Source: Rhodospirillaceae bacterium MC!
GTDB taxonomy: Bacteria; Pseudomonadota; Alphaproteobacteria; MC1
Assembly: GCA_002632265.1 (NCBI GenBank)
Contig: NQOV01000005.1
Span: 246 to 64,245, forward strand
DNA length: 64,000 bases
Direction of reading: 5' to 3'
Numbering within the stretch: position 1 is the first letter of the stretch; each line of letters begins with the position of its first letter. Below are positions 18,371 to 25,119 of the stretch, one piece after another. Both the position numbers and the translations under genes were made by a program. A model generated the notes under the pieces. It saw nothing but the letters and a program-made list of their open reading frames with translations, did not search any database and had not been told where the DNA came from.

Positions 18371-18877
18371 ATGATACAATCAATTGATTCGCAAATTCAT
18401 GAACTAGCACAAAATATAGTTCTATCATGCACGCAAAATAATTTATTAGTTACCACTGTCGAATCATGCACTGGGGGAATGGTGGCACAGGAAATTACTG
18501 GGATTGCGGGATCTTCTGCTATCTTTGAGTTTGGATTCGTAACCTATTGTGCTAAGGCCAAGCAAGAATTGGTAAATGTTCTGCCCTTAACTATCAAAAG
18601 TTTTGGCGAGGTGAGTGAAAATACTTGCTTTGAAATGGCAGAGGGTGGCTTGGAAAAAGCCAGTGCCGATATTTGTGTGTCGGTAAGCGGTATTGCGGGC
18701 CCGGGTGGTGGTACTGATGAAAAACCAGTGGGAACAGTGTGCTTTGCTCTCGCTACTCAAGATGATATCCTTACTAATACCCAACACTTTAATGGATCTC
18801 GTGATGATGTGAGAAAGCAAGCTACGCTCCACGCTCTATCAATGATCTTTGCTCAATCTAACAATATGAAAAGATAG
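18371..18877 (+). CDS. pncC: Nicotinamide-nucleotide amidohydrolase (CinA C-terminal domain)
   Basis: 168 aa stand-alone CinA C-terminal domain. VESCTGGMVAQEIT carries the catalytic Ser, then GFVTYCAKAKQELVNV, and SGIAGPGGGTDEKPVGTV. Proteins of this size (E. coli PncC/YgaD) deamidate nicotinamide mononucleotide in the NAD salvage cycle. There is no N-terminal MoCF-like domain. It follows pgpA, a frequent alphaproteobacterial neighbour pair. Confidence 0.9.
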   Translation: MIQSIDSQIHELAQNIVLSCTQNNLLVTTVESCTGGMVAQEITGIAGSSAIFEFGFVTYCAKAKQELVNVLPLTIKSFGEVSENTCFEMAEGGLEKASADICVSVSGIAGPGGGTDEKPVGTVCFALATQDDILTNTQHFNGSRDDVRKQATLHALSMIFAQSNNMKR

Positions 18878-18885
18878 CTACTCCT

Positions 18886-19515
18886 ATGAATAAATTGTCA
18901 AATTGTGATTGCTGTCCTAGATTGCGTAAATTTATTTTAGAGAATCGTAAGAAGTATCCTGATTTCTTTAATGATCCTGTGCCGTCCTTTGGTGATAAGG
19001 ATTCGCAATTGCTGATTGTAGGATTAGCTCCAGGATTAAAGGGAGCTAACCGCACAGGAAGGCCTTTCACTGGGGATTATGCAGGCGATTTATTATATGC
19101 TACTCTCAAGAAATTCGGATACACTCGTGGCACTTACGATACTAACAATAATGATGATTTAACCTTAGTTAACTGTCTTATTACCAATGCGGTAAAATGT
19201 GTGCCACCGCAAAATAAACCCACAACTGAAGAAACAAGAACTTGCTTAAATCAACATTTTACCAGTGAATTAAAAGAATACAAAAATGTCAAAATCTTTC
19301 TTGCTTTAGGCTCAATTGCTCATACAACTCTCTTGAAGTTCTTTGATTTAAAACCTTTGTCCCAATATAAATTCGCTCACGGAGCTATCCATAATTTAGC
19401 TAACGGTATAACCATAATCGATAGTTACCACTGTTCTCGCTATAATACCAACACCAACCGCCTAACCCCCCAAATGTTCGATCAAATTTTCCACACAATA
19501 TCCACCATCCTATAA
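18886..19515 (+). CDS. Type 5 uracil-DNA glycosylase (Fe-S, UdgB-like)
   Basis: 209 aa. The uracil-DNA glycosylase superfamily motif A is GLAPGLKGANRTGRPF, and motif B is DSYHCSRYNTNTNRLT, the family 5 pattern rather than the family 1 HPSPLS form. N-terminal cysteines (NCDCCPRL) and Cys in KCVPPQNKPT plus a later Cys are suited to a 4Fe-4S cluster. Family 5 enzymes remove uracil and related damaged bases. It follows pncC by 8 bp and probably shares the pgpA transcript. Complete at both ends. No clear Shine-Dalgarno, so translation may depend on the upstream gene. Confidence 0.87.
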   Translation: MNKLSNCDCCPRLRKFILENRKKYPDFFNDPVPSFGDKDSQLLIVGLAPGLKGANRTGRPFTGDYAGDLLYATLKKFGYTRGTYDTNNNDDLTLVNCLITNAVKCVPPQNKPTTEETRTCLNQHFTSELKEYKNVKIFLALGSIAHTTLLKFFDLKPLSQYKFAHGAIHNLANGITIIDSYHCSRYNTNTNRLTPQMFDQIFHTISTIL

Positions 19516-19556
19516 CCCCTACTTTACATTATATTACTTAACATAGTATTCTTATT

Positions 19557-19571
19557 TAGGCCTGCAATAAA
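19557..19571. repeat. Half-copy of palindrome family 2
   Basis: ATTTAGGCCTGCAAT matches one half-core plus arm of the 15070 palindrome; the complementary left arm is absent. Confidence 0.4.
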
Positions 19572-19598
19572 ACAAAACACACCCCACCACCGCAAGCC

Positions 19599-19708
19599 AA
19601 GGATTGAGAGAAATTGGCTAAGATGTGCCTTAACTTAAGGCGACATGTACAACATGTTTACCTTAGCCCTAATTAAAGGTGCATATTAGCCCATTTATCA
19701 CAATCCTT
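19599..19708. repeat. Nested palindromic element A
   Basis: About 110 nt. Left arm AAGGATTGAGAGAAATTGGC... pairs imperfectly with the right arm ...CCATTTATCACAATCCTT. The apical hairpin is ACATGT-ACA-ACATGT and the conserved 3' bulge is TTACCTTAG. The right edge overlaps the stop codon of the minus-strand membrane-protein gene (19707). The left flank CCACCACCGCAAGCC is shared with element B, so A looks like a moved copy of B. Confidence 0.75.
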
Positions 19709-20369
19709 ATTGTTGGTATTTGTTCATGGTGGTATGCCTTAGATATTTTAACATCATGCCCCATAGAGAGCCTGATACTATCCAGAAGACGAATAGGGGA
19801 ATCCAGAGTATTAGGTAGTAGGTTAGCATGTTTGAGGTTGGGGGGATTTTTGTGCCTTGGGATGTTCCGCCTATTATTATTGGTAGGAGCATTAGGAAGA
19901 TTCCGAATACTCTGGCGAAACCTGATAGGGCTTGGGATAGGAGGTAGACTCCTGTTGTACTCATTATCATGCTTCCGAACCACCAGAATATAAAGGCGTG
20001 TTCTAGGTAGGATGGTAGGGTGTTTGGTAGTACTACTGCTATGCGGGCGTTTGTTGCTACGCAGAAGATGTAGAAGCAGGTTGCTCCCATTATACAGCCT
20101 ACTTTGAAGCTTGCTAGTCTGTCGAAGATTAGGAGTGTGAAGATACTTAGAACTATCATCATTAGATAACTAAATAGTAGGCAACCTATTAGGAGCGGTA
20201 TTAGATTTGGCACATGTTTTATGGGGTTGTATCCTGAGTCTTCTAGGAGTTGGGATATTATTACCCTGCCCCATAATAGTTGTGGTAAGAATATTATTAT
20301 ACCGCCTATCGTACCTGAAAATAATATACTTATTATGATACTTTTAAAAGAATATTGTATATCGTTCAT
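19707..20369 (-). CDS. Multipass membrane protein, possibly CbtA-like
   Basis: 220 aa with about six hydrophobic helices and few charged residues. I do not recognise it firmly. The C-terminal stretch (IPPTSNMLTYYLILWIPL followed by FWIVSGSLWGMM) is loosely like CbtA, a putative cobalt transporter subunit, but no cobalamin riboswitch or cobalt genes lie nearby. Its last codon overlaps palindromic element A. It is the last gene of a minus-strand run containing the TrpBA-like and O-antigen-ligase-like genes, separated from them by element B. Function unknown. Confidence 0.6.
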   Translation of the reverse strand: MNDIQYSFKSIIISILFSGTIGGIIIFLPQLLWGRVIISQLLEDSGYNPIKHVPNLIPLLIGCLLFSYLMMIVLSIFTLLIFDRLASFKVGCIMGATCFYIFCVATNARIAVVLPNTLPSYLEHAFIFWWFGSMIMSTTGVYLLSQALSGFARVFGIFLMLLPIIIGGTSQGTKIPPTSNMLTYYLILWIPLFVFWIVSGSLWGMMLKYLRHTTMNKYQQ

Positions 20370-20464
20370 TTTAATTCTTTGTTCCTATTTTTTATTATAA
20401 ACACTGTTAAAAACCAGAAAAATCATCCGACCCCCTAAGATAAGATACAGATTAGCCCACTCAT

Positions 20465-20602
20465 CCACCACCGCAAGCCCTAGGATTGTGATAAATGGGC
20501 TAAGATGTACCTTTAATTAGGGCGACGTGTACTCACGTCTACATAAGCCCTAATTAAAGGTGCAGATTAGCCCATTTATCACAATCCTAGCTAGAGTGGT
20601 GG
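20465..20602. repeat. Nested palindromic element B
   Basis: Outer stem CCACCAC...CTAGGATTGTGATAAATGGGCTAA pairs with a nearly exact complement ending in CACAATCCTAGCTAGAGTGGTGG. The apical hairpin is CGTG-TACT-CACG with 3' bulge TCTACATAAG. The extreme right arm is formed by the last codons and stop of the 51-aa ORF (20591). A partial extra right arm (CAGATTAGCCCACTC) lies just before it at about 20448. Confidence 0.8.
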
Positions 20603-20746
20603 GAGCATGAAGATTATACGTAAGTAGGCAATCATGGTTGTTAGGAATGAGGGCAAGGTATTTACGAATAATAATGTTATTATAACCACTATTATAAAAA
20701 TAATTAGTAATCTTTTTATTAATTGATTTTTTGTCTCAAGAGCCAT
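20591..20746 (-). CDS. 51-aa small membrane protein
   Basis: A short ORF not assigned to any family. It starts 2 bp after the stop codon of the O-antigen-ligase-like gene. The peptide begins MALETKNQLIKRL and continues into one long hydrophobic helix (LLIIFIIVVIITLLF), then a second mildly hydrophobic part ending in MLPPL. Support for translation: it is placed tightly in an operon, has a charged-then-hydrophobic pattern, and its stop codon is abutted by element B, as those elements do at known genes. The weak point is the lack of a clear Shine-Dalgarno; translation would be coupled. Confidence 0.6.
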   Translation of the reverse strand: MALETKNQLIKRLLIIFIIVVIITLLFVNTLPSFLTTMIAYLRIIFMLPPL

Positions 20747-20748
20747 TT

Positions 20749-22050
20749 TTATTTTTGATCCTTAAATACTTCATATTCTAGATAGGTAATTACAAAGTTT
20801 GACATGCCTAGGGATATGGATATGGCTAGTACGAACCAGGTTTCCCACATGCCCCATGCTGTATTTTGTATGGCTGTAATGATTATAAAACTCATCATTA
20901 GAAGTAGTCTAGCATATTTTGGCAGGTTTTGGGAAAATATTTTCTTTAGAAGAGTTGCTAGGAATAAACAATAGGCTATTATGCCGAATAAACCGTATTC
21001 TATCCATATTTGCAAGGCTAGATTATGGGGATGATGTGTGAAATGTGTCATTACGCCTTTTACTACTCCGGGGCGAATCAATTTATTACTCATTATTGCT
21101 GTTATGTATCTTGTGCTATGAGAGCCATGACCGAATAACCACGCTTTATTTATGAGCATGTGTGAATATTCCCATATTACGTATCTATCTAATAAAGATC
21201 CTGTGGAATAGCTTTTGATTTTTTCCATTAGGGACGAGTCGTATAGCATACCGAAAAAGCTAGGGAAAAATAGATAGTATAGGGAGATTGTTATTACAAA
21301 AAACCAGAGTGCTAATTTGCGTGGAAGTATTAGCATGATTATCATGGCAAATACGGCCATTATTATGCCTGCGTATCCTGTATAGAAATAGTTTGTTATA
21401 ATGGACGCTAAGGAAATGAATATCAGAGCGAATACCAATTTAAACTTTCTTTGTTTGTACAGAATTATGGCTACACTCCCTAGTAAGCCTGATTTTAGAG
21501 TCTGCACTCCTTCGAGCCAAAATTGATTTTTGTAGTTTGTCTTCTTGTGAAATAGGATCTCGCTTATTTTACCTGCTAATAAGCTATCTAGTATCATTAA
21601 TACACTCACTAGTATTATGATGTAAGCTATATAATCACAGCCTTTTTCTCCGTATTTATTAAGGAATGTATGGAGGCGGACTAGCTTAAATTTATGGGGG
21701 CTTTTCTTGTGTTCTTGTGTTTGGCTTTCTATTTTTGGGCTATATTTTGAAAGCCAATATAATGCTTGAAATCCTAGAATAAATAGTAACAGATTAACAC
21801 TAATTGATACGCCCTTAAGGGGTCTTACTGCCCAAGATGACGCAATGAAAGACCATAGAACTATTAATAAAAGTATGGCTATACTTCTATTAAGAACGAG
21901 TTTACAGCGATGGATTAACATATATATTAAAGTAAATATCACAAAGGGAGAGTAAATAACTACTATGGCGTGTTTATTTATATAGGTAAACAAAACCGCA
22001 AGAAAAATCATCAACATAAATGTATAATTTCTTATTGCTAAATTATTCAT
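20749..22050 (-). CDS. O-antigen ligase / polymerase-like (Wzy_C) membrane protein
   Basis: 433 aa with about eleven hydrophobic helices. A periplasmic loop contains the FGHGSHSTR and THHPHNLALQIWIEYGLFG segments, the conserved His-Asn and E-x-G pattern of the Wzy_C O-antigen ligase family, which joins or polymerises surface polysaccharide on lipid carriers. The N-terminal WSFIASSWAVRPLKG block also fits. Its start overlaps the end of the TrpA-like gene by 8 bp (ATGAATAA), so translation is coupled. No other LPS genes are adjacent; a FemAB-like gene and an acyltransferase occur further away. The exact glycan is unknown. Confidence 0.8.
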   Translation of the reverse strand: MNNLAIRNYTFMLMIFLAVLFTYINKHAIVVIYSPFVIFTLIYMLIHRCKLVLNRSIAILLLIVLWSFIASSWAVRPLKGVSISVNLLLFILGFQALYWLSKYSPKIESQTQEHKKSPHKFKLVRLHTFLNKYGEKGCDYIAYIIILVSVLMILDSLLAGKISEILFHKKTNYKNQFWLEGVQTLKSGLLGSVAIILYKQRKFKLVFALIFISLASIITNYFYTGYAGIIMAVFAMIIMLILPRKLALWFFVITISLYYLFFPSFFGMLYDSSLMEKIKSYSTGSLLDRYVIWEYSHMLINKAWLFGHGSHSTRYITAIMSNKLIRPGVVKGVMTHFTHHPHNLALQIWIEYGLFGIIAYCLFLATLLKKIFSQNLPKYARLLLMMSFIIITAIQNTAWGMWETWFVLAISISLGMSNFVITYLEYEVFKDQK

Positions 22051-23335
22051 GGGGTTTTTCTCCTGTTGTTAAGATTGTTGTGGGTTCTTTCACGCCTGAT
22101 GATGATGGTTGTTGTTGTTGCTCTTTATCTTTGGGTTTATTATCCACTAAAATGGTATTGTCTACATTTTGGTTGTTTTGATCTGTTTTAGCTATCTCAT
22201 CCACATGTTCTTCTTTGGTTGGTTCGAGATTTTCTTGATCTGTATCATCGTTGATCTCTTCGTCCTCTTGGGTTTGTAAGGCTTTAAGTTCTTGCTCCCG
22301 TTCTTCTTTGGTTTTAAGATCAATTACATCGATTGTAACTTCATTATCAAGTAAATTATCGATGTCGATATGAGTATCTTCAGCAATGGGATTGAGATCT
22401 TTTTTTGCATAATCATCGAGTAACTTCTTCACGTTAATATACTTTTTGGCTTTTTCCACTACTCGATTAATTATGATATTATTTTGCTCATACAATACTT
22501 TATCTTGAAAGTTCTCAAGCTCTGATGTTTGCATATACTGTAATGTGGGCAAGCATGATTTAAAGGAAAATACGTCAATTTCATCGATAATACTAGCGAG
22601 ATTTTTAATGTTATCATCATCGGTAATATGTAAAGATCCGCATACGGAAATGCCTTTGGTAGTTTCTTCTTTAAGATGTTGAATTTCTTTAATTACTTGA
22701 TCATCAATGACAGATTTTACAAGACTTGTAGGATTATCATTATTAACCACTAGCACATTTTTATAAATCATAGATATATTATTGGCTGGATTGTTAAGGG
22801 CTAGTATGTGATTTTCATTGTGCTTTTTACCAAGGGAACAAGTGAACTCTACCTTATTTCGGCGTAAATAGGGAGAAATCTCGTAAAGTTTTGCCATGGG
22901 AAGATTTTGGATGTTAAGAACATTAATCCCACTTAAATGACATTTTTTGATGAATTTAGCAAGCCCATAATTAAAAACAGACGAAAAATAAGAACGTAAA
23001 ATAATAGGAATTCTACAACCTCGTTGACGAACTAAAGAAACTAAATCAAAACAATCAGATAAGTAAAAGTTATTGGATAAGGCGTGATCCATGGCTTTTT
23101 TAATGCTTGTATCTTCGAGAAAGGCGTCTTGAGTGGGGACAAATAATTCTATCATTTTTGCCCCATTGCTTTCCAGTTGAACAATCATTTCCGCACAGGC
23201 TGGAACGTTGGGTAATCCTGCCACTAACATGGGTAAAAAGAACGCACCTGCATTTTCTTTTTTGATGTATTCCACGTATTCATATAAGGTATCAAAACCT
23301 AATTGTTCTTTTTTTATTACTCCTTCAATAAACAT
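22043..23335 (-). CDS. Degenerate tryptophan-synthase-alpha-like protein with acidic tail
   Basis: 430 aa. Residues ~20-270 align with the TrpA TIM barrel: GAFFLPMLVAGLPNVPAC, then GAKMIELFVP (equivalent of catalytic Glu49 kept), DAFLEDTSIKKA where TrpA has a catalytic Asp60 (Glu occupies that column), and IPIILRSYFSSVFNYGLAKF. The phosphate-binding GF-GI and GSA loops are not recognisable (VCGSLHITDD, FKSCLP). The last ~160 residues are an added acidic and Gln-rich tail. It begins 4 bp after the TrpB-like gene, exactly as trpA follows trpB. Probably not a normal tryptophan synthase; role unknown. My alignment is by eye. Confidence 0.7.
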   Translation of the reverse strand: MFIEGVIKKEQLGFDTLYEYVEYIKKENAGAFFLPMLVAGLPNVPACAEMIVQLESNGAKMIELFVPTQDAFLEDTSIKKAMDHALSNNFYLSDCFDLVSLVRQRGCRIPIILRSYFSSVFNYGLAKFIKKCHLSGINVLNIQNLPMAKLYEISPYLRRNKVEFTCSLGKKHNENHILALNNPANNISMIYKNVLVVNNDNPTSLVKSVIDDQVIKEIQHLKEETTKGISVCGSLHITDDDNIKNLASIIDEIDVFSFKSCLPTLQYMQTSELENFQDKVLYEQNNIIINRVVEKAKKYINVKKLLDDYAKKDLNPIAEDTHIDIDNLLDNEVTIDVIDLKTKEEREQELKALQTQEDEEINDDTDQENLEPTKEEHVDEIAKTDQNNQNVDNTILVDNKPKDKEQQQQPSSSGVKEPTTILTTGEKPHE

Positions 23336-23339
23336 TTTC

Positions 23340-24548
23340 TTACAAACGTCCTTTAATATATTTAGATAGGGCTATCCTATCGTTTTCCGTGGGAGCATTT
23401 ACACTTAATAAAATGGTTTTAGATTTGTGCATTTCCTTTGCTCTTTCAAAAGCATATGCTAAAGAGTATCCTGTAAATACCGAGCTAATAATTCCCTCAT
23501 TACGTGCAAGAGATAAACAAGCCTCTAAAGCTTGAGTATAAGTTACTGATGTTGTTATAATCTTTTTTTGATCATAAAGATGAGCCACTTCAGGAGCGAT
23601 TACAGGATATACTAAATTTTCTATTTTTGTTTTATAACTGGTGATTGTGTTATGTTGGTTATGTAAATAGCGAGTTTTTAGCCCACAGGTAACCCCTACT
23701 TTTGTGTGTTCTAGTACGCCGTCAAAGGCTTGATCTTCAGGAAGACCAGCTTCAGATTTCGGCTCAACGGCTACGAATTCGAGATCAGGCTTATCGCAAA
23801 AGGAAGAATATAGCGATATAATATGCGAACCTTGAGAAAGGGGCGAGACAATTACATCAGGCAATTTATTATATTCTTCAAGGATCTGCTCACGGGCCTC
23901 GTTACCGATAATTTTTAAAATATCGTGAAAAATTCTAGAATAAGGTTGAGGCGACGCTGGCGAATAAGGGATGTAAAAATATTTATCAATGTTCTCATAC
24001 CACATGTTTAATGTTTCGGATGTGGTGGTTAGTAATTCCGAGTTATGATTTTCTGTAGTTACGATCTTCGCACCTAATAAACGCATGGCGTACATGTTTG
24101 ATTTACGTAAGGAATTCGACTTATTGGCTTCGATGTCCGCATTCATAACCGTACATTTTAAGCCTAAAGTAGCACAAGCCGAGGCCACTGCTACCCCGTT
24201 TGATCCTGCCAATGTTTCCGAAAGAATATGAGTTTCCCCAATCATTTTAGCAAACAAGGCCATGCCTAAGGATGTAACAAGATTCCCGTAAGCCGTATGT
24301 GTTTGATCTTCACGCTTTAAAAGGATCTTGGCACATTCGCCCTCATTTGATAGATTAGTGTTACGTGCTTCGGTTAATTTTGTTGGTCTTAAACCATAAT
24401 GAGATAATAAGAATTTTAATTCGTCAATATATTCTTGGGATTCTCTTATCTCATCCCACTTATTAGCAATGTAATCCAAACGGCCGGCTAATGTTTCAGG
24501 CACATACGCATCGCCATACTCACCACAAATTCCATTCATAATTGTCAT
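23340..24548 (-). CDS. Degenerate tryptophan-synthase-beta-like protein lacking the PLP lysine
   Basis: 402 aa, the length of TrpB, and alignable along its length: GEYGDAYVPETL, LLSHYGLRPTKL, LLKRED, LGMALFAKMIG, SETLAGSNGVAVASACATLG, MRLLGAKIV, PQPYSRIFHDILKIIG, and EGIISSVFTGYSLAYAFERA. Between the fixed anchors KRED and LG-AL-AK, where TrpB has HGGAHKTN with the Schiff-base lysine, this protein has HTAYGNLV, so Lys is replaced by Asn89. The phosphate loop GGGSNA is SQGSHI, and LSGRGDKD is VNAPTENDR. The Glu of the ETGAG motif remains. Likely a pseudoenzyme partner of the next gene, or an enzyme with new chemistry. Confidence 0.75.
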   Translation of the reverse strand: MTIMNGICGEYGDAYVPETLAGRLDYIANKWDEIRESQEYIDELKFLLSHYGLRPTKLTEARNTNLSNEGECAKILLKREDQTHTAYGNLVTSLGMALFAKMIGETHILSETLAGSNGVAVASACATLGLKCTVMNADIEANKSNSLRKSNMYAMRLLGAKIVTTENHNSELLTTTSETLNMWYENIDKYFYIPYSPASPQPYSRIFHDILKIIGNEAREQILEEYNKLPDVIVSPLSQGSHIISLYSSFCDKPDLEFVAVEPKSEAGLPEDQAFDGVLEHTKVGVTCGLKTRYLHNQHNTITSYKTKIENLVYPVIAPEVAHLYDQKKIITTSVTYTQALEACLSLARNEGIISSVFTGYSLAYAFERAKEMHKSKTILLSVNAPTENDRIALSKYIKGRL

Positions 24549-24635
24549 AACTCTATTTAATTTAATAACAAACCATAAAATACATTAATATGTATAAACA
24601 TGCTTACTTACGATATATTTCTCAATATCGTTAAG

Positions 24636-24664
24636 ATTATACCTAATAACAAACATAAATACAA
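24636..24664 (-). promoter_or_regulatory. Probable promoter of the TrpBA-like operon
   Basis: Minus strand TTGTAT, 17 bp, TATAAT, ending about 90 bp before the TrpB-like start. Confidence 0.45.
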
Positions 24665-24732
24665 CACAATTCTACACCACCCCCTAAATTTATAACAAAA
24701 TCCCACTTATATCCTAGGATTTTCTCTATGTT

Positions 24733-25119
24733 AGAGAATGGATAAGTTAGCCACTATGCACTTCTTAAAGGTGCATAGTGGCTATCCATAAAAGCTTATA
24801 AAAGCTCGGAAAATTAGTCAATATGTGCCTTTAAGAAGTACGACGTGTATAACCTTAATACATTAGTACTTCTTAAAGGTGCATAGTGGCTATCCGTACA
24901 AGCTTATAAAAGCTCGGAAAATTAGTCAATATGTGCCTTTAAGAAGTACGACGTGTATAATCAACTACATTAGTACTTCTTAAAGGTGCATAGTGGCTAT
25001 CCATAAAAGCTTATAAAAGCTCGGAAAATTAGTCAATATGTACCTTTAAGAAGTACGACGTGTATAACCAACTACATTAGTACTTCTTAAAGGTGCATAG
25101 TGGCTAATTTTCCGAGCTT
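24733..25119. repeat. Array C of nested palindromic elements (three tandem units)
   Basis: Three tandem units of 107-108 bp (right arms starting at 24761, 24869, 24976, 25083, so four right arms). Each holds TTAGTCAATATGTGCC..GAAGTAC, apical TGTA/TACA, bulge ACTACATTAG and GTACTTCTTAAAGGTGCATA. Only the copy touching the asmA-like stop (25120) has fully matching outer arms (AAAAGCTCGGAAAATTAG with CTAATTTTCCGAGCTTTT). It would act as a giant terminator for the minus-strand gene. The rest of the 571-bp gap holds the operon promoter near 24650. Confidence 0.85.

Noticed and set aside
19679-19993. 104-aa plus-strand and minus-strand ORFs near the membrane-protein gene
   Set aside because: They overlap the 220-aa multipass protein in other frames, lack family features and run into element A.
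24733-25119. CRISPR-like array appearance (regular ~107-bp repeats)
   Set aside because: Units are contiguous palindromes with no unique spacers, they are too long for CRISPR repeats, and no cas genes are nearby. The same holds for the arrays at 32.1, 47.5 and 56.9 kb.
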